Assembly (NCBI GenBank): GCA_934675095.1
Contig: CAKUPC010000025.1
Location: 1 to 26,559 of the forward strand
Source of the DNA: an uncultured Bacteroidales bacterium
Lineage (GTDB): Bacteria; Bacteroidota; Bacteroidia; Bacteroidales; UBA932
DNA length: 26,559 nt
Direction: 5' to 3'
The translations under genes and the position numbers were made by a program. Positions 14,645-21,279 of the stretch are shown here, one piece after another. The notes below the pieces were generated by a model. The model saw only the letters and a list, made by a program, of their open reading frames with translations, made no database searches and was not told the origin of the DNA. Each line of letters begins with the position of its first letter. Within the stretch, counting starts at the first letter, position 1.

Positions 14645-15775
14645 TCACAGCATTTCCCTCCTGAACCAATACTCAAACAACGGATCAATCACCACCGGCT
14701 CGTCCTTGGCCGTGAAGGTCAGGATTTCCTTCTTCATCAGCGCGTCCCTGACCCTCTTCACGTTCGCGGAGGAGTGCAGGTCGTACTTCTCGATGACCTC
14801 GGACGCGCTGAAACGGGTCTCCCCGCGCAGCACGGCGGTCAGGAACGAGAGCTGGAACACCGTAAGGTCATCGACAATCATCCTGAAACGCGGCACATTC
14901 ATGGAAATCACGGTCTCCACGGCGTCGTTAATCGTCCTTTCATTGATATACCCGATTGCCCTCGCGTTGCAGAGGAACGCCATCGTGTTGAGATACCACA
15001 TATTCCCCCGGAAAATCCTGTACGGACTCTGAATGAGGTCCTTCTCTATGACCTTGCCCGTCGGCCGGAAGCCTGAGACGATGTGCTCCATCACCTCCTG
15101 TTCGGTCACCTGTGAAAGCGGAAGGTTCACGACATTGCGGAAGAAATATTTCTTGTAGTCGAAAATCCACTTCATCGCGTTGGTCGCCGAACCGCTGAAG
15201 ATGTAGCTGAATGAGGTCCCGTTATCTGAGGCGATTTTCTCCATTTCCTTCAGAATCTTCTCAAATCCCCTGATTTCCAGAATGTTCTGAAACTCCTCAA
15301 ACATAAGGCAGAGATCGCGCGAACTCTCCGAAGCGATGTTGTACGGAAGCGTCAGCACCGCAGTCAAATCCTCCGGCGAAAGCGTCCCGCTCAGAACCGC
15401 CATCTTCCCGAAATCCTCGTAAAGTTCCCCGTCAAATCCGAAATTCGTGCCCGGAAGCCATCTTTCGATGAAGTCCGAGAAATCCGCCGGGCCGTCGCAG
15501 AACTGCTTCATGAGCGTCGAGACCATCCGCACGGCAAATTCCTCCACGGTGCGCACTCCGGTCAGGCAGCAGACAGGCACGACGACGCTGTGTCCCGACG
15601 TACGCAGATTTATGAGCGTCTGGTGCACAAGCGAGGTCTTCCCGCTCTTAGGCGCGTCATATATGCATACATTCTCATGATTTTCAATGAGATTCCCCAG
15701 CGCGAGACAGTCCGAACGCCGTCCGACGAACGAACGCCCAGTCACATAGTTATCAAATATGAATATTTCGTCCAT
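14645..15775 (-). CDS. AAA/STAND-type P-loop ATPase with C-terminal winged helix
   Basis: The protein has 376 residues. The Walker A region is D-A-P-K-S-G-K-T-S at 40-48, with aspartate in place of the usual first glycine. Walker B is L-C-L-M-F-E-E-F-Q at 155-163. Y-I-F-S-G-S at 191-196 fits a sensor-1 strand. Residues 300-376 form a winged-helix-like region ending D-P-L-F-E-Y-W-F-R-R, a common ending of the 'archaeal ATPase'/AAA_35-like families abundant in Bacteroidetes. An N-terminal V-G-R-R (17-20) is the box that precedes Walker A in these proteins. No toxin or effector domain is present. It is divergent from the AsmA-like gene. Its role is unknown; DNA- or stress-related functions are guesses. 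Confidence 0.75.
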   Translation of the reverse strand: MDEIFIFDNYVTGRSFVGRRSDCLALGNLIENHENVCIYDAPKSGKTSLVHQTLINLRTSGHSVVVPVCCLTGVRTVEEFAVRMVSTLMKQFCDGPADFSDFIERWLPGTNFGFDGELYEDFGKMAVLSGTLSPEDLTAVLTLPYNIASESSRDLCLMFEEFQNILEIRGFEKILKEMEKIASDNGTSFSYIFSGSATNAMKWIFDYKKYFFRNVVNLPLSQVTEQEVMEHIVSGFRPTGKVIEKDLIQSPYRIFRGNMWYLNTMAFLCNARAIGYINERTINDAVETVISMNVPRFRMIVDDLTVFQLSFLTAVLRGETRFSASEVIEKYDLHSSANVKRVRDALMKKEILTFTAKDEPVVIDPLFEYWFRREML

Positions 15776-15798
15776 AATGTCAAAATATTATCGGGCGA

Positions 15799-15806
15799 CA
15801 AATTTA
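15799..15806 (-). promoter_or_regulatory. -7 box upstream of the ATPase gene
   Basis: The minus strand reads TAAATTTG, an exact TAnnTTTG match 23 bp before the ATPase ATG. No well-spaced -33 TTTG is seen. Confidence 0.4.
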
Positions 15807-15842
15807 GCATAAAAACAAATATGTTGTATGGGTTAGTTTTAC

Positions 15843-15850
15843 TAAATTTG
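15843..15850 (+). promoter_or_regulatory. -7 box upstream of the AsmA-like gene
   Basis: TAAATTTG on the plus strand lies 42 bp before the ATG at 15893. A GTTG at 15823-15826 may serve as a weak -33. Together with the box at 15799-15806 it forms a compact divergent promoter region. Confidence 0.45.
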
Positions 15851-15892
15851 CAAACTTTTTACGAACGACGGAAGACGAAGAACACGATATAT

Positions 15893-18800
15893 ATGGAAAA
15901 CGAAAATATTTCTGAAAACACGAAAAATTCGACGAAGGGCACGACGAAAAAAGGAAGGGCGTGGAAAATTGTCCTGAAAATATGCGCATGGGTCTTAGGG
16001 ATATGGATTTTCATCCTCGGGGTGCTCCAGATTGTGCTGTCGCCCGCGGTGATGACCGGAATCGTCGAGAAATACGCGAATGAATATGTAAGCGCGGACC
16101 TGGATTTCAGGAATATCGGAATATCCATGTTCCGTGCATTTCCGAACGTCGAGCTGAGGATGACGGGCTGCACGGTGACGTATCCGCACGAAAGGTTCGA
16201 CTCCCTGATTACGAGGGATATGCCGGTCCAGTTCATGGGACGCGGGAAAATCGACACGCTGACGGGGCTCGCGGGCTGCGACACCCTCGCGGTCTTTGAC
16301 CGTCTCGAAGTGAAGGTCAGTCCGTTCGGGCTGCTCGCGTGGAAGCTCAATGTTCCGCAGATTGAGCTTGTGAAGCCGAGAATTTTCGCGCACACGTTCA
16401 GCGACGGCTCGTCGAACTGGGACATAATGGAAGGAGGTGAAGACTCCGGACAGGCGGAGGAAAGCGACGGAAGCGGCGGGGATTCCGGGCTGCCGAGAAT
16501 CGCCTTCGGGGAAGTGAGGATGAGCGGGAGGCCCACGATTGTATATTCAAACGCCGCCGACACCCTCAGCGCGTTCATCACTCTGAAGGACATGGCATTT
16601 GCCGGACGGCTGCGCTCCGATTTCAGAAGGGTCGGAAAGATCGATCTGGAGATTGACAGCCTGTTCGCGGCCGGAAGGATGGGGCGGGACACCGTGCTCG
16701 CCGGAATTGACAGGCTGCACGTCGAGGGGAGGAACGGGCGTCATGTACACCTCGACCTCGAGTCCAAGGCCTACCTCGGGACGCGGGACTTCGGCAGGAT
16801 TGAGGTCCCGGTGAGTCTCTGCGGGCATCTCGAACTTGTCAGGGACACGGTGCCGGCCTTCGACTTCAAGCGCCTTGACGGGTCGGTGGCCTACATCCCG
16901 TTCGCGCTTTCGGGAAAGGTGAGAATGCCGCAGGACAGCCTCTACGTGAAGGCGGAGATGAGCTTCGAGGACGTTGACGTGGAGAAGCTGGTGGAAAAAT
17001 ACGGCAGGATTGTAAGCGCCGACGCGGGAATGGTCCGGACGGACGCGAAATTTTCCGCAAGGCTGGGGACGGAAGGACACTATGCCTATGACGGTTCGCG
17101 GCTGCCGGGGATATGTGGGGAGTTTTCCGTGCCCAAGGCCAACGTGAGCGTCGAAGGCACGGGGATTTCCGCCCAGGTGGAGCTCGCGGGCGAGATAGGC
17201 ACGGACGAGCGGGACCGCTACTGCCTCAACCTCTCGGACATCTGCCTCTGTGCGCTCGGGACAACGCATCTCGACGGTTCGCTCGGCATAATAGACCTGC
17301 TCGGGGACGACATCCTGCTGAGGCCGGACATCTCCTTCAGCTCAAGGCTCGACGAAATCGCGGCGGTGCTGCCCGACAGTCTGGGGATGAGCGCATCCGG
17401 CGCCGTGGAGGGCAAGGCGAAGGGCAGCGTGAGGATGTCGCAGCTGGATTTATACAGGCTTCCGGAAGCAAGCCTTGACGTGGATCTGGCGGCGCATAAC
17501 CTCCGTTTCAGTTCTCCTGCGGACAGCGTGGACCTCTACCTCGACTCACTTGACTTCTGCCTCGTCACAAGGCGGGCGAAGGCTGACGAGGGGCTGTCGC
17601 GCAAGTCGCGGGTGCTGGAACTGAACGCGAGCATAGACACGGTCAGCGCCGCTTACGGAAGGGAGATAGGCTTTCAGGGACGCGGGATGAAGCTTTCCAT
17701 GACAAACGACGCGGGAATCCTCAACAGGACGGACTCCACGGTGTTCTACCCGATGAAGGGTCTGTTCAGCGGCACACGGCTGCGGCTCAGGGACGGGTCG
17801 GAGACCTCGTTCGGGCTGCGCGACACGGAAAACAGCTTCAGAATCACGCACGAGGGCAGCGGCAAGGCCAAGATTCCGGTTCTTTCTTTCCGCAGCAGCA
17901 ACCGGCGCGTGTCGGCAAGGAGCACGGAAGGGCGCGTGTTCGCGTCTGATGTGAACCTGAACGCGACTGCAAAGATGAGGACTTCCGAACGCGCGGCGAG
18001 ACGGGAGAGGCGGCTGGACTCGCTCGCGAAGGTGTATCCGGACGTGCCGAGGGATTCGCTGATGAGTGTGGCGCGGAGGGAAAGGATGGCCGCAATGGTC
18101 TCCGGGGACATTCCGGAATGGCTCCGGGAAAAGGACTTTCTCAAGCAGGACATAGACTTCCGGCTTGACGAGACTCTCCGCCGGTATTTCCTGGACTGGG
18201 GAATCAGCGGAGGGCTCTCGCTCGGCAAGGCAAGGGTGGTGACGGCAATGCTTCCCCTGCGGAACACGGTTTCGGACCTGTCTCTCGACTTCACGAACAA
18301 CGAGATTCATCTCAACAGCTTCTGCCTCACTTCCGGAGAATCCGACGTTGATGTCACCGGAGACATCACAAGCCTGCGCAGGGCAATGCTCGGACGCGGT
18401 CCTGTTATGGCGAACATGAAGATAAAGGCTGAAAAGCTCGACTGCAACGAACTCCTCGCGGCCTACGCAGCCGGGCAGAAGGTGGCGGGGACAGTGAGCG
18501 GAGCCTCGGAACTCAGCGACAGCCAGTACCTTGCATCGGCAGTGACGCAGATGCGGGCCGAGGAGGCGGACTCCACTGCGGGCAGCCTGCTCGTGGTTCC
18601 CGCCAATGTCATCGCCGACGTGGCAATCGAGGGTTACGACATCAGCTATGCGAACATGAACATAGACTGGCTGAACTGCAACGTGAAGATGAAGGAACGC
18701 TGCGTGCAGATTTACAACACGCTCGCGGCGGCAAACATGGGCAACCTATTCTTCGAGGGATTCTACGCGACGCGGAGCAAGACGAACATCAGGACCGGCT

Positions 18801-19540
18801 TCAACCTCAGCCTGATTGACCTCACGGCCGCCGAGGTGTTCAGCATGGTGCCGCAGATTAAGGAAATCGTGCCGATGCTGAGCTCGTTCGACGGACTTCT
18901 GACCTGCGAGCTTGCCGGGACGGCGGCCCTCGACACCAACATGAATTTCATAATGCCGACGGTGAACGGCGTGATGCGCATCGGCGGGAAGGACCTCACG
19001 CTTGCCCAGGACGAGGACCTGCGTAAAATCACCAGGCTTCTGAAGTTCAAGAACAAGGGAGACCTGAAAATCAACTCGATGTCGGTCGAGGGACAAATAA
19101 GCGACAATCGTCTGGAAGTGTTCCCGTTCATTGTGGATGTGGACCGCTACGAACTCGCCATGAGCGGCATCCAGAACCTCGACATGTCCTTCCGCTATCA
19201 TGTCTCCGTAATCAAGTCCCCTCTCGTATTCAAGTTCGGAGTGGACCTCTACGGGCAGGATTTCGACCACATGAAATTCAGGATAGGAAAGGCAAAATAC
19301 AAGAACGCGAACAGCATCCCGGTCTTCACCAAGACCATAGACGAATCCAAGACGAGCCTTTCAAATTCCATCCGCAACGTCTTCGAGACCGGAGTAGAGA
19401 AGGCCATCGCCGTCGGTGAGGCCCAGGAAGCCATCCGCCGTCAGAAGGAGCAGACCGGCTATGTTTCCGCCGTCGATGAGGAAACCGTCCCTCTCACCGA
19501 AGAGGAGCAGAAGGAACTTGACAGCAGCCTCGATCAGTAA
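15893..19540 (+). CDS. Large AsmA-family protein
   Basis: The protein has 1215 residues from the ATG at 15893. The frame is open further upstream but there overlaps the divergent ATPase gene, so that part was rejected. A basic cytoplasmic N-terminus of about 24 residues precedes one transmembrane helix (about 25-48). A long beta-rich periplasmic region follows, beginning with the AsmA-like Y-V-S-A-D-L-D-F-R-N-I-G-I-S-M-F-R-A-F-P. An acidic, low-complexity insert lies at about residue 180, and a highly charged helical insert rich in R/E lies at about 692-745. The C-terminal part (G-F-N-L-S-L-I-D-L-T-A-A-E-V-F-S) fits the AsmA C-terminal domain. AsmA/TamB-type proteins bridge the envelope and are linked to phospholipid transport to the outer membrane. 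The family is well supported; the cargo is inferred. Confidence 0.87.
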   Translation: MENENISENTKNSTKGTTKKGRAWKIVLKICAWVLGIWIFILGVLQIVLSPAVMTGIVEKYANEYVSADLDFRNIGISMFRAFPNVELRMTGCTVTYPHERFDSLITRDMPVQFMGRGKIDTLTGLAGCDTLAVFDRLEVKVSPFGLLAWKLNVPQIELVKPRIFAHTFSDGSSNWDIMEGGEDSGQAEESDGSGGDSGLPRIAFGEVRMSGRPTIVYSNAADTLSAFITLKDMAFAGRLRSDFRRVGKIDLEIDSLFAAGRMGRDTVLAGIDRLHVEGRNGRHVHLDLESKAYLGTRDFGRIEVPVSLCGHLELVRDTVPAFDFKRLDGSVAYIPFALSGKVRMPQDSLYVKAEMSFEDVDVEKLVEKYGRIVSADAGMVRTDAKFSARLGTEGHYAYDGSRLPGICGEFSVPKANVSVEGTGISAQVELAGEIGTDERDRYCLNLSDICLCALGTTHLDGSLGIIDLLGDDILLRPDISFSSRLDEIAAVLPDSLGMSASGAVEGKAKGSVRMSQLDLYRLPEASLDVDLAAHNLRFSSPADSVDLYLDSLDFCLVTRRAKADEGLSRKSRVLELNASIDTVSAAYGREIGFQGRGMKLSMTNDAGILNRTDSTVFYPMKGLFSGTRLRLRDGSETSFGLRDTENSFRITHEGSGKAKIPVLSFRSSNRRVSARSTEGRVFASDVNLNATAKMRTSERAARRERRLDSLAKVYPDVPRDSLMSVARRERMAAMVSGDIPEWLREKDFLKQDIDFRLDETLRRYFLDWGISGGLSLGKARVVTAMLPLRNTVSDLSLDFTNNEIHLNSFCLTSGESDVDVTGDITSLRRAMLGRGPVMANMKIKAEKLDCNELLAAYAAGQKVAGTVSGASELSDSQYLASAVTQMRAEEADSTAGSLLVVPANVIADVAIEGYDISYANMNIDWLNCNVKMKERCVQIYNTLAAANMGNLFFEGFYATRSKTNIRTGFNLSLIDLTAAEVFSMVPQIKEIVPMLSSFDGLLTCELAGTAALDTNMNFIMPTVNGVMRIGGKDLTLAQDEDLRKITRLLKFKNKGDLKINSMSVEGQISDNRLEVFPFIVDVDRYELAMSGIQNLDMSFRYHVSVIKSPLVFKFGVDLYGQDFDHMKFRIGKAKYKNANSIPVFTKTIDESKTSLSNSIRNVFETGVEKAIAVGEAQEAIRRQKEQTGYVSAVDEETVPLTEEEQKELDSSLDQ

Positions 19541-19543
19541 GAA

Positions 19544-19590
19544 TACACGAAAAAAGACAGCCTTTCGACTGTCTTTTTTCGTGCGGGCGA
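19544..19590. repeat. 47-bp direct repeat, copy 1 (terminator plus tRNA-Leu 3' end)
   Basis: This copy is identical at 46 of 47 positions to 19673-19719. It contains the hairpin and then TGCGGGCGA, which equals the discriminator and 3' acceptor strand of the neighbouring tRNA-Leu (plus-strand sense). Here no tRNA follows. Confidence 0.9.
19546..19583 (+). terminator. Terminator of the AsmA-like gene
   Basis: A perfect 15-bp stem (CACGAAAAAAGACAG / CTGTCTTTTTTCGTG) surrounds the loop CCTTTCGA, 5 bp past the AsmA stop. The A- and T-tracts in both arms would let it work in either direction. Confidence 0.8.
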
Positions 19591-19672
19591 CAGAACTGCG
19601 GAGCTGTTCCATTCTCCCTTCAGGGAGATGTCTCGAAGAGACAGAGGGTTAGGATGACGGAGTCCCTGCGGC
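19591..19672. other. Intergenic spacer with tandem small palindromes
   Basis: This 82-bp spacer between the two repeat copies has no gene. It contains two adjacent tight hairpins, TCTCCCT/AGGGAGA (19613-19628) and TGTCTC/GAGACA (19629-19643). This resembles a REP-like dispersed intergenic element; copy number cannot be judged from one window. Confidence 0.5.
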
Positions 19673-19719
19673 TACACGAAAAAAGACAGCCTTTCGACTG
19701 TCTTTTTCCGTGCGGGCGA
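19673..19719. repeat. 47-bp direct repeat, copy 2 (terminator plus tRNA-Leu 3' end)
   Basis: This copy is in the same orientation as 19544-19590 with one T-to-C change. It overlaps the real 3' end of tRNA-Leu. Confidence 0.9.
19675..19710 (-). terminator. Terminator of tRNA-Leu
   Basis: It is the same hairpin as the AsmA terminator with one mismatch. It begins directly after the tRNA 3' end on the minus strand, and the far arm reads CTGTCTTTTTTCGTG. Confidence 0.75.
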
Positions 19720-19792
19720 AGGGACTCGAACCCATACGCCTCTCGGCACCAGATCCTAAGTCTGGCTTGGCTACCAATTACAACACGCCCGC
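19711..19792 (-). tRNA. tRNA-Leu (anticodon UAG)
   Basis: The minus strand folds as a type II tRNA. The 7-bp acceptor stem GCGGGCG/CGCCCGC carries discriminator A. The anticodon stem CCAGA/TCTGG closes the loop CTTAGGA (anticodon TAG, reads CUA). A long variable arm follows, and the T-loop is GGTTCGAGTCC. CCA is not encoded. The length is 82 nt. The anticodon and long variable arm both identify leucine. Confidence 0.95.
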
Positions 19793-19819
19793 AGCGCTGC
19801 AATACCCCATAATGGACTG

Positions 19820-19827
19820 CAAAGTTA
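19820..19827 (-). promoter_or_regulatory. -7 box of the tRNA-Leu promoter
   Basis: The minus strand reads TAACTTTG, matching TAnnTTTG, 27 bp before the mature tRNA 5' end. This fits a short leader. The -33 element is not recognisable. Confidence 0.5.
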
Positions 19828-19909
19828 CACATATATTTTTAGATTCCGCCTAACTTTTTCTCAAAAATATTTTTTCTCGCTTCGTCTGCACCTTTTGAGG
19901 CTGATTCAA

Positions 19910-21115
19910 TCATTTACCCGAAGCCTTAGCCTTTTCGAACAGACGGGCGAGGCGGAGGAGCCAGTATGCAAGGGCGAGGGCGGCGACGATGCCTCCGGCG
20001 TAGCCTATATACTTGAGTGACAGATGGGTGCAGACGAGGCCTCCGGAGAATGACCCGCAGCCTATACCCATGTTGAATATGCCGGAGAAGATTGACATCG
20101 CGACGGAGGTTGATTCGGGATGGGCGGAGGTGAGGTTTATGACCTCGTCCTGCATTGACACGTTGTAGGCCGTTCCGGCGATGCCCCAGAGGATGCAGAG
20201 CGCTATGAGGATGTATTTGCTGAATGACATCGGGTAGAAGAGCAGGAGGCTCACCGTGATTGCGACCATCACGAGGGTGGTGAACAGGCGGCTGTTGCGG
20301 CGATAATACTTCGAGAAGAGGAAGCTTCCGAGCAGGCCTGCTCCGCCGAATATCATCAGGGCGGCGGTCACGGCCTCGTCGGACATCCCGGCAATCTGCT
20401 TCATGAACGGTTCGATGTAGCTGTAGCAGGTGTAGTAGGACCCCGCATAGAGAGCCGTGAACAGGAAGAGTCCCGTCAGGGCGCGGTTGCGGAAAATCTC
20501 CGGCAGCCGCTTCACCGGGAAGCCGCCGTCATTCTGAAGCTTAGGCAGCAGGAATAGCAGGTAGAGGAAAGTCGCGAATGCGAAGACTCCTATGCTGAGG
20601 AAAGTCATGCGCCACCCGATGTGCAGGCCGATGACCCGGCCGAGCGGCATCCCGAGAATCATCGCGATGGAAGACCCCGTGACAATCATGCTGAGAGCCA
20701 GCGGTCTGTGCTCGTCGGAGACAATCTTCACCGCCACAGGAGACACGATTGACCAGAAAATGGAGTGCGTGCACGCCACACCGATTCTGGATGCCATAAG
20801 CATCCAGTAGTTGACGGAAAAGAAGGACATGACCTGAAACGCCGAAAACGAGCCTATCAGGCAGAGCATCAGCCGGCGCAGGTCCATCCGCGAGGCAAGA
20901 ATCATCAGCGGAAGCGACAGCAGCATCACCACCCACGCATACACCGAAATGAGCATCCCGGCCTGCGCCTCGCTCATGCTGAAATCCGCCGCGATGTCCG
21001 TCAGCAGCCCTATGGGGATAAATTCCGACGTATTGAAAATGAAGGTCGAACAAGTCAGGCCTATGAGCGGCAGCCAAGTTCTCAATGACATCCGCCCGCC
21101 TTTACCACTATTCAT
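19910..21115 (-). CDS. sotB: SotB-like sugar efflux transporter (MFS, DHA1 type)
   Basis: The protein has 401 residues and twelve predicted helices. Segments closely follow E. coli SotB as I recall it: F-I-F-N-T-S-E-F-I-P-I-G-L-L-T-D-I-A, V-Y-A-W-V-V-M-L-L-S-L-P, S-R-I-G-V-A-C-T-H-S-I-F-W-S-I, L-G-M-P-L-G-R-V-I-G, and C-Y-S-Y-I-E-P-F. SotB exports arabinose, lactose and IPTG by proton antiport. A second ATG at 21091 (M-S-L-R-T-W-L-P-L-I-G-L) is a plausible shorter start. It is monocistronic, with its own promoter and a leader hairpin, and sits between the tRNA and the fimbrillin operon. The family call is strong; the natural substrate in this organism is not certain. Confidence 0.82.
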   Translation of the reverse strand: MNSGKGGRMSLRTWLPLIGLTCSTFIFNTSEFIPIGLLTDIAADFSMSEAQAGMLISVYAWVVMLLSLPLMILASRMDLRRLMLCLIGSFSAFQVMSFFSVNYWMLMASRIGVACTHSIFWSIVSPVAVKIVSDEHRPLALSMIVTGSSIAMILGMPLGRVIGLHIGWRMTFLSIGVFAFATFLYLLFLLPKLQNDGGFPVKRLPEIFRNRALTGLFLFTALYAGSYYTCYSYIEPFMKQIAGMSDEAVTAALMIFGGAGLLGSFLFSKYYRRNSRLFTTLVMVAITVSLLLFYPMSFSKYILIALCILWGIAGTAYNVSMQDEVINLTSAHPESTSVAMSIFSGIFNMGIGCGSFSGGLVCTHLSLKYIGYAGGIVAALALAYWLLRLARLFEKAKASGK

Positions 21116-21152
21116 AAAACATTGACACTAATCGCATTACACTATCACCTCA

Positions 21153-21175
21153 GGGACAGACTCCAGCGTCTGCCC
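21153..21175 (-). promoter_or_regulatory. Leader hairpin in the sotB 5' UTR
   Basis: GGGACAGAC (21153-21161) pairs with GTCTGCCC (21168-21175) with one bulge. It lies between the predicted start of transcription and the ATG. A regulatory role is speculative. Confidence 0.3.
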
Positions 21176-21187
21176 GAAATCGGGGCG

Positions 21188-21218
21188 CAAAAATACGATG
21201 TTTTTTGAAAACGGCAAA
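21188..21218 (-). promoter_or_regulatory. Bacteroidetes promoter of sotB
   Basis: The minus strand has TTTG at 21218-21215 (-33) and TATTTTTG at 21195-21188 (-7), with the ideal 19-bp spacer. The -33 region overlaps the T-rich tail of the preceding terminator. Confidence 0.7.
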
Positions 21219-21222
21219 ATAA

Positions 21223-21255
21223 AACCGGTCCGGAGGGGTTGCCTTCGGACCGGTT
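21223..21255 (-). terminator. Intrinsic terminator of the fimbrillin-like operon
   Basis: AACCGGTCCG (21223-21232) and CGGACCGGTT (21246-21255) form a perfect 10-bp stem. It is followed on the minus strand by TTTATTTTG. It is 24 bp past the last stop codon of the operon. Confidence 0.85.
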
Positions 21256-21279
21256 GAGATTTGCTGTGACGGAGGTCAG

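Noticed and set aside
14640..15775. The ATPase as a toxin-antitoxin or phage-defence component
   Set aside because: No effector domain or partner gene is adjacent; its neighbours are ribosomal and envelope genes.
15590..15892. Upstream extension of the AsmA-like frame
   Set aside because: It overlaps the start of the divergent ATPase gene; the ATG at 15893 directly precedes a normal cytoplasmic tail and membrane helix.
19544..19719. Two similar 47-bp units considered as a minimal CRISPR array
   Set aside because: Only two copies, an 82-bp spacer, terminator and tRNA content, and no cas genes.
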